DNA of 64,000 bases from the NCBI GenBank assembly GCA_947500295.1, contig CANMRM010000002.1:1-64000 (forward strand), given 5' to 3'. The notes beneath the pieces are model-generated. The model ran no database searches and was not told the origin of the DNA. It worked only from the letters and a program-made list of their open reading frames with translations. Each line of letters opens with the position of its first letter. The stretch's first letter is position 1. The DNA is from an uncultured Kordiimonas sp. Its GTDB lineage: Bacteria; Pseudomonadota; Alphaproteobacteria; Sphingomonadales; Kordiimonadaceae. A program made the position numbers and the translations under genes. This document shows positions 1 to 10,319 of this stretch, piece after piece.

Positions 1-72
1 GATTAGCTCAGTTGGTAGAGCATCTCGTTTACACCGAGAGGGTCGGCAGTTCGAGCCTGTCATCGCCCACCA
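1..72 (+). tRNA. tRNA-Val (UAC), first copy, 5' end cut by window edge
   Basis: Identical to the complete copy at 121-196 except that the first four bases of the acceptor stem lie before the window. The anticodon loop TTTACAC gives anticodon UAC (valine). The T-arm with TTCGA and an encoded CCA end are present. In many Alphaproteobacteria tRNA-Val and tRNA-Asp lie between hup/lon and nuoA, so hup and lon may lie just upstream; this is inference. Confidence 0.93.
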
Positions 73-120
73 TTTCCACCGGTTTCGTATAAAAGGCTAA
101 AAGGCCTTCCGTTGCGGCAC

Positions 121-196
121 GGGCGATTAGCTCAGTTGGTAGAGCATCTCGTTTACACCGAGAGGGTCGGCAGTTCGAGCCTGTCATCGCCCACCA
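121..196 (+). tRNA. tRNA-Val (UAC), second tandem copy
   Basis: A complete 76-nt cloverleaf. The acceptor stem GGGCGAT pairs with ATCGCCC, the D-arm has AGCTCAGTTGGTAGAGC, the anticodon stem CTCG/CGAG encloses loop TTTACAC (anticodon UAC, Val), the T-arm is present, and CCA is encoded. It matches the first copy over every base visible. The 48-base spacer suggests a local duplication and probable co-transcription. Confidence 0.96.
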
Positions 197-323
197 TTTC
201 CTAAAATAGAGTTCTCCCGCACTTCATGTGCATATCTAACTTTCGTTCAAATTAGACCGGGCAGCTATTCAGCTATCGTGCTTTGTTATACTATATCAAG
301 TCCTCTTGATTAGGGAGCGCACG

Positions 324-1142
324 ATGCGAACAATCTTGCTGTTGATCATTGCTGTAATGGCAACCTCCTGGCGGGGATACGCGGCACCTATCGAGTTTTT
401 GCAGGGCCTCAACAACCCACACTATTTTGTGCTCGAGTCCAAAACGCTTAATCGACCGTTTCATATTTATGTGAAGCTGCCTCCTGATCACAGCACGCTA
501 CCTCAAAAGCTCCCCACCATATACCTGCTGGATGGTGGCAACCTATTCCCCATGCTCGCGAGCTACCACCAATACCTTCGCTTCGAAGAATCAGTGCCAG
601 CTGCGATCCTCGTGGGCATTTCCTATGGTTCCAGTACTTTTGAAGGAGGGAATTATAGAAGTACCGATTTCACCGCGCCCGCAGAGAGCAGGGAGTATTA
701 TGGCGGTGCACCGTTGTTCCTCGATATGCTGGAAACCGAGATATTTCCGAAAATTGAGGACGAGTTTCGCTCTGATCCGAAACAACGAATAGTTTTTGGA
801 CAGTCGTTGGGTGGACAGCTGGTGTTATATACAGCGCTCAAGCGTCCTGAATTGTTCAGTGGTTACATCGCCAGTAATCCGGCACTGCACCGAAACTTGC
901 CGTTTTTTATGCAAGCAGGTATCGCCGGTCCTCTGGGCGCTGCTCGGCTCTATGTGTCGAGTGGTAGTTTGGACGAAGATCGTTTCAGAGGGCCTGCTAT
1001 GGAATGGATAGATCGATGGCAATCAATTGCCAACAAGCCATGGGCGCTAAAGGTAGAAACCCTGGACGGACTTGGCCATTTTTCGGCTGCACCAGAGGCT
1101 TTCAGGCGGGGACTGAAATGGACCCTTGCTCCAAACCAGTAA
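324..1142 (+). CDS. Secreted alpha/beta-hydrolase, esterase D / IroE-Fes type
   Basis: A 272-residue predicted serine hydrolase. I chose the ATG at 324 because AGGGA lies about 8 bases upstream and the product then starts with a signal peptide (hydrophobic residues 4-13, AYA-like cleavage near residue 21); an in-frame TTG at 306 is less likely. The nucleophile elbow GQSLGG places Ser161, and GLGHF places the catalytic His252, as in the putative esterase family (PF00756), which includes esterase D and siderophore esterases. The preceding LDGG motif also fits. It is probably periplasmic; the substrate cannot be told. It stands alone between tRNA genes, outside the conserved gene order, so it is probably accessory. 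Confidence 0.85.
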   Translation: MRTILLLIIAVMATSWRGYAAPIEFLQGLNNPHYFVLESKTLNRPFHIYVKLPPDHSTLPQKLPTIYLLDGGNLFPMLASYHQYLRFEESVPAAILVGISYGSSTFEGGNYRSTDFTAPAESREYYGGAPLFLDMLETEIFPKIEDEFRSDPKQRIVFGQSLGGQLVLYTALKRPELFSGYIASNPALHRNLPFFMQAGIAGPLGAARLYVSSGSLDEDRFRGPAMEWIDRWQSIANKPWALKVETLDGLGHFSAAPEAFRRGLKWTLAPNQ

Positions 1143-1256
1143 ACCCTGAAACTTTACACGGTCCCATTGGCCAACGTCGCGAGGTGCACTGGCAGCCTCA
1201 CTAGAGGACGCTTGACCATTAAAGGCGAGCGCCCTCAAATTTGAACCTGAGTAATC

Positions 1257-1415
1257 CTATTTTTTTACTAAGACCCAAATGGCGTGGATCACTCCCGGCA
1301 CAAAACCCAAAATAGTAAGCAGCAAGTTAATCCAGAAGTGCAAGGCCAGCCCAACTTTAAGAAAGACAGCCACCGGGGGTAGAAAAATAGCCAAAATTAT
1401 GCGGATCAAATCCAT
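1257..1415 (-). CDS. YqaE/Pmp3 family membrane peptide
   Basis: A 52-residue proteolipid of the Pmp3/YqaE family (PF01679), which are small stress-linked membrane proteins of unclear mechanism. The sequence starts MDLIRIILAIFLPPVAVFLK and has the two hydrophobic segments of the family (about 3-20 and 27-48), with the typical FLPP and LGFVPGVIHA patches. The reading frame extends upstream to 1571, but that part is not conserved-looking. The ATG at 1415 has GGGAG nine bases upstream and gives the usual family length. It is on the opposite strand to its neighbours, with no operon partner. Confidence 0.85.
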   Translation of the reverse strand: MDLIRIILAIFLPPVAVFLKVGLALHFWINLLLTILGFVPGVIHAIWVLVKK

Positions 1416-1613
1416 AAGCTTATGCTCCCGTTGAGACCCCCGCTGAGGCAACATTAGCAACGCGAGTGGTGTTGCGCCAGCCAAATTAATGACCGGACAA
1501 AGGCCGTAACATTGCAGCCAAACAGACTTATGCGATGTAGAGCCAAAAAAAACTAAAAAGGTGATTGACACCTCAATCTGGAAAGCCTAAACACCCCCTC
1601 ACGCAAGCGATGC

Positions 1614-1690
1614 GCGGGTGTAGCTCAGTTGGTTAGAGTGTCGGCCTGTCACGCCGAAGGTCGCGGGTTCGAGCCCCGTCACTCGCGCCA
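1614..1690 (+). tRNA. tRNA-Asp (GUC)
   Basis: A 77-nt cloverleaf. The acceptor stem GCGGGTG pairs with CACTCGC (one G-U pair), the D-arm is AGCTCAGTTGGTTAGAG, the anticodon stem TCGGC/GCCGA encloses loop CTGTCAC (anticodon GUC), the T-arm is CGGGTTCGAGCCCCG, and CCA is encoded. It is followed directly by a strong terminator. Confidence 0.96.
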
Positions 1691-1704
1691 CTTGCACTTC
1701 AAAG

Positions 1705-1735
1705 AAACGCTCCACACTGTGGAGCGTTTTTTTTG
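1705..1735 (+). terminator. Rho-independent terminator of tRNA-Asp
   Basis: A perfect 11-bp stem (AAACGCTCCAC with GTGGAGCGTTT) encloses a 3-base loop and ends in a run of eight T. Confidence 0.93.
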
Positions 1736-1740
1736 TTTTA

Positions 1741-2055
1741 TTGTCCGTTCCCGGCTTATCGCCATGGCGTTTCCCACAGCTCATATTTATTCGTGGGCAC
1801 GACGCAATGCTCAACCGCCACGCCCAATTCCATAGTCTCCGTCAAAAATGGCGATAGGATTAGCTAAGAATTAACAAATTTCTGTAACCTTCGCGGCTTG
1901 AAACAATAGGAAATCAAAGCGTAGTTTGCTTTTCATCGCGTCAAAGCGTCGCTATACTCACAAGCATCTGCACTGGGCCCAAATTCCTCTTTACCTTTCG
2001 GGGACTGCCGGATAAAAGGGCGCAGTATTAGGGCCAATCAAATAAAGGGGCTCCC
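1741..2055. other. Non-coding stretch upstream of the nuo operon
   Basis: No convincing gene lies between the tRNA-Asp terminator and nuoA. The distal half is AT-rich and holds the likely nuo promoter (separate entry). This would give an untranslated leader of about 90 bases, in which I see no clear hairpin or riboswitch. Confidence 0.6.
1930..1958 (+). promoter_or_regulatory. Putative nuo operon promoter
   Basis: A good -10 box, TATACT (1953-1958), lies 17 bases after a weak -35-like TTTTCA (1930-1935). It is the best sigma-70-type candidate upstream of nuoA. A +1 near 1965 is inferred. Confidence 0.4.
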
Positions 2056-2421
2056 ATGGAGTCATTATTGATCCAGTATTTGCCAATTCTTATCTTCTTG
2101 GGAATTGCTGCTGTTTTATCTCTGGTATTTGTCGGACTTGCCGTTCTGGTTGCCAACCAGAACCCGGATGACGAAAAACTGTCTGCCTATGAGTGTGGTT
2201 TTGAAGCATTTGAAGAGTCACGCAATCAGTTTGATGTCCGGTTTTACCTCGTTGCAATCCTTTTCATTATTTTTGACCTTGAGGTGGCCTTTTTGTTCCC
2301 TTGGGCCATTTCGCTCGGCGAGATCGGAGTCTATGGATTTTGGTCGATGATGATCTTCCTGGGCGTGCTGACAGTCGGCTTTGTTTATGAATGGAACAAA
2401 GGAGCCTTGGAATGGGAGTAG
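2056..2421 (+). CDS. nuoA: NADH-quinone oxidoreductase subunit A
   Basis: NuoA, 121 residues, a small membrane subunit of proton-pumping complex I. Three transmembrane segments (about 9-33, 64-86, 90-113) and the family signature [20 protein letters not shown] in the first loop are visible. The ATG at 2056 follows AAAGGGG. It is first in a tight 14-gene nuo run on the same strand, and its end overlaps the start of nuoB by 10 bases. Confidence 0.97.
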   Translation: MESLLIQYLPILIFLGIAAVLSLVFVGLAVLVANQNPDDEKLSAYECGFEAFEESRNQFDVRFYLVAILFIIFDLEVAFLFPWAISLGEIGVYGFWSMMIFLGVLTVGFVYEWNKGALEWE

Positions 2422-2963
2422 TAAGCCCTTCAAACCCCGCAGTGCGCGAAGGTGGCGACAACCCTGCTGAAAACGAGTTTTTTACCGGCCTCAATGAAGA
2501 GCTGACGGACAAGGGCTTCGTTGTCACATCGATGGAAGACCTGGTGACATGGGCGCGTACCGGCTCTTTATGGTGGATGACCTTTGGTCTTGCCTGTTGC
2601 GCGGTAGAAATGATGCATACCAGCATGCCGCGTTACGATGTGGAGCGCTTCGGCTTTGCGCCGCGTGGATCGCCGCGTCAGAGTGACGTCATGATTGTTG
2701 CCGGGACCCTGACCAACAAGATGGCGCCGGCGCTTCGCAAGGTTTATGACCAGATGTCAGAGCCTCGTTATGTCATCTCTATGGGCAGCTGCGCAAACGG
2801 TGGCGGATACTATCACTATTCCTATTCTGTGGTTCGTGGTTGTGACCGGATCGTACCCGTAGACATATATGTGCCAGGGTGCCCTCCAACCGCTGAGGCA
2901 CTTTTGTACGGTGTATTGCAGCTGCAGCGAAAAATTCGCCGGACTGGCACCTTCGATCGATAA
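2412..2963 (+). CDS. nuoB: NADH-quinone oxidoreductase subunit B
   Basis: NuoB, 183 residues, carries the terminal 4Fe-4S cluster N2 that passes electrons to quinone. The cluster ligands are readable: the adjacent pair Cys62-Cys63 in [11 protein letters not shown], Cys127 in MGSCANGGG, and Cys157 in VPGCPP. An upstream ATG at 2391 exists, but the ATG at 2412 has AGGAG at the right distance and matches the usual N-terminus. The overlap with the nuoA end suggests translational coupling. Confidence 0.97.
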   Translation: MGVVSPSNPAVREGGDNPAENEFFTGLNEELTDKGFVVTSMEDLVTWARTGSLWWMTFGLACCAVEMMHTSMPRYDVERFGFAPRGSPRQSDVMIVAGTLTNKMAPALRKVYDQMSEPRYVISMGSCANGGGYYHYSYSVVRGCDRIVPVDIYVPGCPPTAEALLYGVLQLQRKIRRTGTFDR

Positions 2964-3006
2964 TTTTCTCAGATATTCCAGCATTGCTGGCTGTTAGGAA
3001 GCTCAC

Positions 3007-3618
3007 ATGCAAGACATTGCAGATCATATCAGTCGATCCCTGGAAAACGACGTATTGGCTTCAACCGTAGCACACGGTGAGCTGACAATCGTCGCCCGGG
3101 CAGACCATGTCCTGAAAGTGCTTACTTTCCTGAAAGATGATCAGGCCTGTTTGTTCCGCCAACTGGTCGATGTTTGTGGCGCAGATTATCCAGAGCGTAC
3201 CCGCCGTTTTGATGTGGTCTATCATCTGTTGTCAATCGAACTTAATCAACGAATCAGGGTGAAGGTGGAAACGGACGAAGATACCGCTGTACCAAGTGCA
3301 GTTGATGTATTTCCCGCCGCAGGTTGGTTTGAGCGTGAGGCATGGGATATGTACGGCATTTTCTTTGCTGGACACCCGGACCTTCGGCGTATGCTGACAG
3401 ACTATGGTTTCAAGGGACATCCGCTTCGAAAAGATTTCCCGCTGACAGGGTTTGTAGAGTGTCGTTATTCTGAAGAAGAAAAGCGCGTTGTGTACGAACC
3501 CGTTGAGCTAAAGCAGGAGTTCCGCGATTTTGATTTCTTAAGCCCCTGGGAGAGTGCTGAATATGTGCTGCCCGGTGATGAGAAAACTGACGCAGGTTCA
3601 AACGGTGGTGCCAAGTAA
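3007..3618 (+). CDS. nuoC: NADH-quinone oxidoreductase subunit C
   Basis: NuoC (30 kDa subunit), 203 residues, part of the peripheral arm that contacts NuoD. The conserved block around residues 110-150 ([29 protein letters not shown] then [11 protein letters not shown]) is the family signature. nuoC and nuoD are separate genes here, not fused as in enterobacteria. The stop shares one base with the nuoD start (TAATG). Confidence 0.97.
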   Translation: MQDIADHISRSLENDVLASTVAHGELTIVARADHVLKVLTFLKDDQACLFRQLVDVCGADYPERTRRFDVVYHLLSIELNQRIRVKVETDEDTAVPSAVDVFPAAGWFEREAWDMYGIFFAGHPDLRRMLTDYGFKGHPLRKDFPLTGFVECRYSEEEKRVVYEPVELKQEFRDFDFLSPWESAEYVLPGDEKTDAGSNGGAK

Positions 3619-4796
3619 TGTCTGAAGTTGATATTAAAAACTACTGCCTTAACTTTGGCCCTCAACACCCTGCAGCACATGGTGTTCTTCGAATGGTCAT
3701 GGAGCTGGACGGTGAGGTAATTGAGCGAGTTGACCCTCACATTGGCCTTCTGCACCGTGGTACCGAGAAACTGATCGAGCACAAGCAGTATCTCCAGGCC
3801 ATGCCATATTTTGATCGCCTGGATTATGTGGCTCCTATGAACCAGGAGCACGCTTTTGTTCTCGCTATCGAAAAACTACTTGAAGCCGAGGTCCCAGAAC
3901 GGGGTCAGTATATTCGGGTCCTCTACAGCGAAATCGGCCGTATCCTCAATCATCTGCTGAACCTGACGACACACGCTTTGGATGTTGGGGCTCTTACGCC
4001 CATTCTTTGGGGCTTTGAAGAACGCGAAATTCTGATGGAATTTTACGAGGCCGTGTGTGGCGCAAGACTTCACGCTGCGTATTTCCGTCCGGGTGGCGTT
4101 CACCAGGACCTGCCGCCGGGGCTAGCCGAAAGAATAATGGCCTGGACAGAGACCTTTCCGCAGACGCTGGAAGACATGGAAGCTCTGCTGATTGACAACC
4201 GAATTTTCAAACAGCGAAATGTCGATATAGGTCGCATCACAGTTGATGATGCGCTCAATTGGGGTTTCTCTGGGCCCATGCTTCGAAGCACTGGCGTTGC
4301 TTGGGATTTACGCAAGTCCCAACCGTATGAAGTATATGACAGAATGGATTTTCAGGTAGCCATTGGTACGTCAGGCGATTGCTACGACCGATTTATGCTC
4401 CGGCTTGCCGAAATTCGTGAAAGCCTGAAGATCATGCGCCAGTGCCTCAACGAGATGCCTGCAGGACCGGTTATGTCTCTCGACAACAAGATCGCACCGC
4501 CGCGCCGAGCTGACATGAAGCGGTCTATGGAAGCCTTGATCCATCACTTCAAACTATACACCGAGGGCTTCAAAGTACCCGAAGGCGAGGTCTATGCCGC
4601 CGTTGAAGCGCCTAAAGGCGAATTCGGCGTGTATCTGGTTTCGGATGGCTCCAACCGCCCATATCGCTGCAAAATTCGTGCGCCGGGCTTTGCGCACCTT
4701 CAGGCAATGGACTTTATGTGTAAAGGGCACATGCTGGCAGATGCCCCGGCAGTTTTGGGGGCAATGGACATAGTATTTGGTGAGGTGGACCGATGA
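3618..4796 (+). CDS. nuoD: NADH-quinone oxidoreductase subunit D
   Basis: NuoD (49 kDa subunit), 392 residues, forms the quinone pocket with NuoB. Visible signatures are [14 protein letters not shown] near residue 12, [14 protein letters not shown] near 42, and the GDCYDR and KIAPPRR motifs in the C-terminal half. The C-terminal residues DIVFGEVDR are typical. It overlaps nuoE by four bases (ATGA). Confidence 0.98.
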   Translation: MSEVDIKNYCLNFGPQHPAAHGVLRMVMELDGEVIERVDPHIGLLHRGTEKLIEHKQYLQAMPYFDRLDYVAPMNQEHAFVLAIEKLLEAEVPERGQYIRVLYSEIGRILNHLLNLTTHALDVGALTPILWGFEEREILMEFYEAVCGARLHAAYFRPGGVHQDLPPGLAERIMAWTETFPQTLEDMEALLIDNRIFKQRNVDIGRITVDDALNWGFSGPMLRSTGVAWDLRKSQPYEVYDRMDFQVAIGTSGDCYDRFMLRLAEIRESLKIMRQCLNEMPAGPVMSLDNKIAPPRRADMKRSMEALIHHFKLYTEGFKVPEGEVYAAVEAPKGEFGVYLVSDGSNRPYRCKIRAPGFAHLQAMDFMCKGHMLADAPAVLGAMDIVFGEVDR

Positions 4797-5392
4797 CGGA
4801 AACCGCTGCATTTACCTGGACTGCTGAAAGCGAAGCTGCGGCCCAGAAGCACATCGCAAAATATCCTGAAGGGCGGCAACAGAGTGCTGTGATGCCGCTG
4901 CTTGATCTGGCCCAGCGTCAGAACGGTGGGCATCTTACAATCGAGATTATGGAGTTTATCGCGGATTATCTCGATATGGCGCCGATCAAGGTTCAGGAAG
5001 TCGCGACCTTCTATACAATGTACAACCATAAACCGGTTGGAAAACATCACGTTCAGGTGTGTGGCACAACGCCTTGTTGGCTCCGGGGCTCAGACGAAAT
5101 CATAACAGCATGCAAAAAGAAACTGGGCGTTGGTATGGGGGAAACCACAGCTGATGGCCAATTCACGCTGTCCGAGGTGGAGTGCGCCGGCGCGTGCGTT
5201 AATGCACCAGTTGTTGCAATCAATGACGATTATTATGAAGACCTGAACGCTGAAAGCATCACTCAAATTCTGGATGACCTGGCTAGCGGCAAAGACGTCA
5301 AACCAGGTCCGCAGATCGACCGCCAGACGAGCGCGCCAGCAGGAGAAGTGACAACTCTAAAAGAGTTTGTCGCCGAAGGGGAGGGCGCCTGA
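4793..5392 (+). CDS. nuoE: NADH-quinone oxidoreductase subunit E
   Basis: NuoE (24 kDa subunit), 199 residues, a thioredoxin-like protein with 2Fe-2S cluster N1a. The ligands are Cys90 and Cys95 ([11 protein letters not shown]) and Cys131 and Cys135 ([10 protein letters not shown]). The acidic, low-complexity tail after residue 165 is variable in the family. It overlaps nuoD by four bases and nuoF by one. Confidence 0.97.
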   Translation: MTETAAFTWTAESEAAAQKHIAKYPEGRQQSAVMPLLDLAQRQNGGHLTIEIMEFIADYLDMAPIKVQEVATFYTMYNHKPVGKHHVQVCGTTPCWLRGSDEIITACKKKLGVGMGETTADGQFTLSEVECAGACVNAPVVAINDDYYEDLNAESITQILDDLASGKDVKPGPQIDRQTSAPAGEVTTLKEFVAEGEGA

Positions 5393-6672
5393 TGCTTGAC
5401 GATAAAGATCGTATATTTACCAACCTCTATGGCCACCAAAGTGCGGGTATCGAAGCCGCAATGAAACGTGGCGATTGGGACGGCACCAAAGAGCTAATTG
5501 AAAAAGGCAAAGACTGGATCATCAACGAGATGAAGGAATCCGGTCTTCGTGGCCGTGGAGGCGCCGGCTTTCCTACAGGCTTAAAATGGTCCTTTATGCC
5601 AAAGGAATCCGACGGCCGCCCGTCATATCTTGTTGTTAACGCTGACGAGGGCGAGCCCGGCACCTGCAAAGATCGGGACTTGATGCGGCACGACCCGCAC
5701 AAACTCATCGAGGGTTGTCTTATCGCCGGCTTCGCAATGAATGCGGTTGCAGCCTACATCTATATTCGCGGCGAGTTCTACAGAGAAGCGGAAGCGCTGG
5801 AACGTGCGATCGAAGAAGCCTACGACAAGGGTTTCCTTGGAGAAAACGCCTGCGGAACCGGTTATAAGTATGATGTATATGTCCACCGGGGGGCCGGGGC
5901 TTATATTTGCGGAGAAGAAACGGCGCTGATTGAAAGCCTTGAGGGCAAAAAAGGCCAGCCGCGCCTGAAACCCCCATTCCCGGCTAACGTTGGTGTTTGG
6001 GGCTGCCCGACCACGGTTAACAACGTCGAATCAATAGCCGTAGCACCGACCATACTTCGTCGCGGAGCAGCCTGGTTTTCCGGTTTGGGTCGCCCCAATA
6101 ACACCGGCACGAAGGTTTTCTGTATTTCCGGCCATGTAAACAACCCCTGCAATGTTGAAGAAGAGATGGGTATTCCGCTGAAGGAGCTTATCGAGAAACA
6201 CGCAGGTGGTGTTCGGGGCGGCTGGGACAATTTGCTTGCCGTCATTCCTGGCGGTTCTTCTGTGCCTGTTTTGCCGAAAGATATTTGCGACGATGTCCTG
6301 ATGGATTTTGATAGTCTTCGTGACGTCCAGTCCGGCCTTGGTACTGCGGCCGTTATTGTAATGGACAAATCGACAGATATCGTGAAAGCCATTGCAAGGC
6401 TCTCCGAGTTTTACAAACACGAAAGCTGCGGGCAGTGCACACCTTGCCGAGAAGGCACCGGCTGGATGTGGCGGGTGATGGAACGTCTCGTGACTGGCGA
6501 AGCGGACAAATCAGAAATTGATATGCTTCTGGAAGTTACCAAGCAGGTTGAAGGCCACACTATCTGTGCGCTTGGCGATGCCGCTGCCTGGCCTATTCAA
6601 GGCCTGATGCGCCATTTCCGAGGCGAAGTTGAGGCTCGGATAGACGCCTATCACACGAAGGCAGCTGAATGA
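5392..6672 (+). CDS. nuoF: NADH-quinone oxidoreductase subunit F (NADH/FMN binding)
   Basis: NuoF (51 kDa subunit), 426 residues, binds NADH and FMN and passes electrons to 4Fe-4S cluster N3. The glycine-rich nucleotide motif [10 protein letters not shown] (residues 54-63), the FMN-region motif [13 protein letters not shown], and the N3 ligands Cys346, Cys349, Cys352 ([12 protein letters not shown]) and Cys392 (HTICALGD) are visible. It starts at an ATG overlapping the nuoE stop. A 49-base gap to nuoG follows, the largest break between nuo genes after that between nuoB and nuoC is counted as similar. Confidence 0.98.
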   Translation: MLDDKDRIFTNLYGHQSAGIEAAMKRGDWDGTKELIEKGKDWIINEMKESGLRGRGGAGFPTGLKWSFMPKESDGRPSYLVVNADEGEPGTCKDRDLMRHDPHKLIEGCLIAGFAMNAVAAYIYIRGEFYREAEALERAIEEAYDKGFLGENACGTGYKYDVYVHRGAGAYICGEETALIESLEGKKGQPRLKPPFPANVGVWGCPTTVNNVESIAVAPTILRRGAAWFSGLGRPNNTGTKVFCISGHVNNPCNVEEEMGIPLKELIEKHAGGVRGGWDNLLAVIPGGSSVPVLPKDICDDVLMDFDSLRDVQSGLGTAAVIVMDKSTDIVKAIARLSEFYKHESCGQCTPCREGTGWMWRVMERLVTGEADKSEIDMLLEVTKQVEGHTICALGDAAAWPIQGLMRHFRGEVEARIDAYHTKAAE

Positions 6673-6721
6673 TGAAGATGCATAGCACAATTGGATCTTT
6701 GAGTATGCTCAGGAGAAGTCA

Positions 6722-8773
6722 ATGCCAACGTTAACCATTGACGGTACTGAAGTCACCGTTGAGCCGGGAACCACGGTTTTGCAGGCCTGTGAAGAAGTCG
6801 GCGTGGAAGTGCCGCGCTTTTGCTATCATGAGCGGCTTTCAATCGCAGGCAATTGCCGCATGTGTCTGGTAGATATGGAGAAATCTCCTAAGCCAATTGC
6901 AAGTTGTGCCATGCCAGCAGGTGATGGGATGGTTATTCACACAAATACTGAGCGGGTTAAGAAGGCACGCGAAGGTGTGATGGAATTCCTGCTGATCAAT
7001 CACCCGCTGGATTGTCCGATTTGTGATCAGGGTGGTGAGTGCGACCTTCAGGATCAGGCAATGGCCTTTGGACGCGGCCATAACCGTTTTGATGAAAACA
7101 AGCGCGCCGTCGAGGACAAGGAAATGGGACCGCTCATTTCAACCACGATGACCCGATGCATTCACTGCATGCGCTGTGTGCGCTTTTCTGAGGAAGTTGC
7201 GGGTGTGCCGGATATGGGCGCGCTCTATCGCGGTGAAAACATGCAGATCACTACCTATCTGGAAAAGACGCTCGATAGCGAAATGTCAGGTAATGTTGTT
7301 GATCTGTGTCCCGTAGGCGCTCTTACCAGCAAGCCTTATGCATTCACTGCCCGCAGTTGGGAGCTTAGCCACACCGAAACCATCGACGTGATGGACGCTG
7401 TGGGCTCAAACATCAGAGTGGACACACGCGGCGCAGCTGTGATGCGTATTTTGCCGCGCCTGCACGAAGAAATTAATGAGGAATGGATTTCTGACAAAAC
7501 ACGTTATGTGTTCGATGGCCTGAAGTCACGTCGTCTTGATGTTCCTTATGTTCGCAAGAAAAAGAAACTGACTCCATCGAGCTGGGCAGACGCATTCAAG
7601 GCGGTCAAATCTAAGCTCAAAGGTGTGAAGGGCGACGAAATAGCCGCTATTGTTGGCGATCAGGCAGATATGGAGTCGATGACGGCTCTGAAAGACTTGC
7701 TTGCTTCACTTGGCAGCAGCCGAATTGAATGTCGACAGGATGGTAGCGCAGCGGACGCGAGTGTGCGCGCTGGCTACATTATGAATTCTGGCATTGCTGG
7801 CGTTGAAGAAGCGGACTATCTGCTTCTTGTTGGTACCAATCCACGACTTGAAGCACCTATTCTCAATGCCCGCATTCGCAAGGCAGCCCGGCACTTTGGC
7901 TTGAAAGTGGGCAATATTGGGAATGCAGAAGACCTGACCTACCGCGTTGACGAATTTGGGGATGATGCGTCGATCCTGCAAGCTGTCCTCGATGGCAAGC
8001 ATGAAGCTTCGGAAGCACTTAAATCGGCTAAAAAGCCAATCATCATGATCGGGCAGGCGGCGCTTTCCAGAGAAGACGGTTCAGCTATTTTAAAGGCGGC
8101 ACGCGATATCGCGGACAAATACTGCATGCGGGACGGCTGGAATGGTTTCAATATGCTGCACACGGCGGCGGCGCGGGTTGGCGGCCTCGATTTGGGCTTA
8201 ACCACCGAAGGCGGCGTTGATGCCATTCTGGATGATGCCGAAGCAGGCAAGCTCAAAGTAGTTGTCTTGCTTGGCGCAGACGAGATTGATACCAGTGCGC
8301 TGAAGAAGAGCACGGTGGTTTATGTTGGAACACATGGTGACGAAGGTGTTCGGCATGCTGACATAATACTACCTGGTGCGGCATACACGGAAAAGTTTGC
8401 CACATATGCCAATACTGAAGGTCGTTTCCAGAGAACCGGGAAAGCCGCTTTTGCACCGGGTGACGCGCGTGAGGACTGGTCGATATTCAGAGCGCTCTCA
8501 GATGTTCTCGGCAACACCCTTGCGTATGACAATTTGCAACAATTGCGTGCGCGTATCGCCAAAGATGTACCTGGCTTTGAAAACCTTGATCAGCTCCAGT
8601 CAGCGGACTGGGGAGATTTTGGCGCCAAAGGTGAAATAGGGGCTGGTGGCATTGCACCGGCAATAGACAATTTTTACCACACCAATCCGATAGCGCGCGC
8701 CAGTCAGATCATGGCTGACTGTATTGATGCTCGCGGCGGGCTGGTAGAGGAGGCAACGGGTACCAATGGTTGA
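6722..8773 (+). CDS. nuoG: NADH-quinone oxidoreductase subunit G
   Basis: NuoG (75 kDa subunit), 683 residues, is the largest iron-sulfur subunit. The N-terminal 2Fe-2S (N1b) ligands are Cys34, Cys45, Cys48 and Cys62. A His/Cys-ligated segment ([17 protein letters not shown]) and a 4Fe-4S segment ([12 protein letters not shown], later VDLCPVGAL) follow, and then a molybdopterin-oxidoreductase-like domain with no catalytic role in complex I. GGAGAAG-like sequence (AGGAGAAGTCA) precedes the ATG at 6722. It overlaps nuoH by eight bases. Confidence 0.97.
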   Translation: MPTLTIDGTEVTVEPGTTVLQACEEVGVEVPRFCYHERLSIAGNCRMCLVDMEKSPKPIASCAMPAGDGMVIHTNTERVKKAREGVMEFLLINHPLDCPICDQGGECDLQDQAMAFGRGHNRFDENKRAVEDKEMGPLISTTMTRCIHCMRCVRFSEEVAGVPDMGALYRGENMQITTYLEKTLDSEMSGNVVDLCPVGALTSKPYAFTARSWELSHTETIDVMDAVGSNIRVDTRGAAVMRILPRLHEEINEEWISDKTRYVFDGLKSRRLDVPYVRKKKKLTPSSWADAFKAVKSKLKGVKGDEIAAIVGDQADMESMTALKDLLASLGSSRIECRQDGSAADASVRAGYIMNSGIAGVEEADYLLLVGTNPRLEAPILNARIRKAARHFGLKVGNIGNAEDLTYRVDEFGDDASILQAVLDGKHEASEALKSAKKPIIMIGQAALSREDGSAILKAARDIADKYCMRDGWNGFNMLHTAAARVGGLDLGLTTEGGVDAILDDAEAGKLKVVVLLGADEIDTSALKKSTVVYVGTHGDEGVRHADIILPGAAYTEKFATYANTEGRFQRTGKAAFAPGDAREDWSIFRALSDVLGNTLAYDNLQQLRARIAKDVPGFENLDQLQSADWGDFGAKGEIGAGGIAPAIDNFYHTNPIARASQIMADCIDARGGLVEEATGTNG

Positions 8774-9803
8774 AGCGCTCTATACCCTTTTTGGCGGTGA
8801 AGGTCAGTTTCTGTATCTTGTCGCCATTGTTGCGTCGGTTTTGGCCATAGCCTTACCGCTTTTGATCGCAGTTGCCTTTTCCGTTTATTTTGATCGCAAG
8901 ATCTGGGCAGCGGTTCAGATGCGTCGCGGACCCAACGTTGTGGGACCTTTCGGCCTTCTCCAGTCGTTTGCGGACGGACTTAAACTGTTTCTTAAAGAAA
9001 CGATTATACCAGCTGGCGCTAACAAGGTTATTTTCCTTTTGGCACCGATGCTCACTTTCACGCTGGCACTGATTTCCTGGGCTGTCATACCTTTCGATGC
9101 TGGAATGGCAATCGCTGACCTGAATGTGGGTATTCTGTATATCCTCGCAATTTCATCGCTGGGTGTGTATGGCATCATCATGTCAGGCTGGGCTTCCAAC
9201 AGCCGATATGCTTTCCTCGGTGCGCTACGCTCCGCTGCCCAGATGGTGTCCTACGAAGTTTCAATCGGCTTTGTACTGGTCTGTGTGTTGATTTCTGCTG
9301 GTTCACTTAACCTGGATGTGATTGTAGAACGTCAGGCGGGTGGCGTTCTCAGCTGGAATATCTGGCCGTTTTTCCCGATCTTTTTCATCTTTTTCATATC
9401 GGCTCTCGCGGAAACAAACAGGCCTCCGTTTGATTTGCCAGAAGCAGAAGCGGAACTGGTTGCCGGATACCAGGTGGAATACAGCTCGATGGCGTTCGCT
9501 TTGTTCTTCTTGGGTGAATACGCGAACATTCTCCTGATGTCCGCCGTCATGGCTATTTTGTTTTTTGGTGGCTGGTATCCTCCGCTGCCATTCCTGGATT
9601 TCATTCCTGGATTCGTGTGGATGTTTATCAAGATCGGGTTTGGGTTCTTCCTGTTTGCGATGGTCAAAGCGTTTGTGCCTCGCTACCGCTATGACCAGTT
9701 GATGCGCCTGGGCTGGAAAGTTTTCCTGCCGCTATCGCTGTTTTTCGTCATCTTTTACGCTGCCATATATGTTTATGGCGGTTTCCTCCCCACCGGTGGT
9801 TGA
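8766..9803 (+). CDS. nuoH: NADH-quinone oxidoreductase subunit H
   Basis: NuoH (ND1), 345 residues, is a multi-spanning membrane subunit that links the quinone site to the proton pumps. Motifs [15 protein letters not shown] after the first membrane segment and [20 protein letters not shown] in the central loop are the two family signatures. About eight hydrophobic segments are visible. The gene start lies inside the end of nuoG. Confidence 0.98.
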   Translation: MVEALYTLFGGEGQFLYLVAIVASVLAIALPLLIAVAFSVYFDRKIWAAVQMRRGPNVVGPFGLLQSFADGLKLFLKETIIPAGANKVIFLLAPMLTFTLALISWAVIPFDAGMAIADLNVGILYILAISSLGVYGIIMSGWASNSRYAFLGALRSAAQMVSYEVSIGFVLVCVLISAGSLNLDVIVERQAGGVLSWNIWPFFPIFFIFFISALAETNRPPFDLPEAEAELVAGYQVEYSSMAFALFFLGEYANILLMSAVMAILFFGGWYPPLPFLDFIPGFVWMFIKIGFGFFLFAMVKAFVPRYRYDQLMRLGWKVFLPLSLFFVIFYAAIYVYGGFLPTGG

Positions 9804-9821
9804 TTAGGAAAGGCTCTAAAA

Positions 9822-10310
9822 ATGACAGCTGTTCTTCGCGCCTTTAATAGCCTGCTGTTGAGAGAATTTTTCTCGGCCTTTTGGTTGTCGATGAAGTATT
9901 TCTTCCGCCCAAAGGTAACTGTGAACTACCCATACGAAAAAGGTCCACTGAGTCCTCGGTTCCGCGGTGAACACGCCCTGCGTCGATATCCAAACGGCGA
10001 GGAGCGCTGCATAGCCTGCAAATTGTGTGAAGCCATTTGCCCGGCGCAGGCGATCACAATTGAAGCTGAACCCAGGGAAGACGGCTCACGCCGAACAACC
10101 CGGTATGACATTGACATGGTGAAATGCATCTATTGCGGATTTTGTCAGGAAGCATGCCCGGTGGACGCGATTGTTGAAGGGCCAAACTTTGAATTTGCGA
10201 CCGAAACACGCGAGGAGCTTCTCTACAATAAAGACAAGCTTCTCGAAAATGGGGAGCGCTGGGAACGTGAAATTGCAGCCAATCTGGCTGCTGATGCACC
10301 GTACCGCTAG
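9822..10310 (+). CDS. nuoI: NADH-quinone oxidoreductase subunit I
   Basis: NuoI (23 kDa subunit), 162 residues, carries two 4Fe-4S clusters, N6a and N6b. Two ferredoxin motifs are readable: Cys63, Cys66, Cys69, Cys73 ([12 protein letters not shown]) and Cys102, Cys105, Cys108, Cys112 ([12 protein letters not shown]). Length and N-terminal amphipathic region are normal for alphaproteobacteria. Confidence 0.98.
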   Translation: MTAVLRAFNSLLLREFFSAFWLSMKYFFRPKVTVNYPYEKGPLSPRFRGEHALRRYPNGEERCIACKLCEAICPAQAITIEAEPREDGSRRTTRYDIDMVKCIYCGFCQEACPVDAIVEGPNFEFATETREELLYNKDKLLENGERWEREIAANLAADAPYR

Positions 10311-10319
10311 GACAACCGC

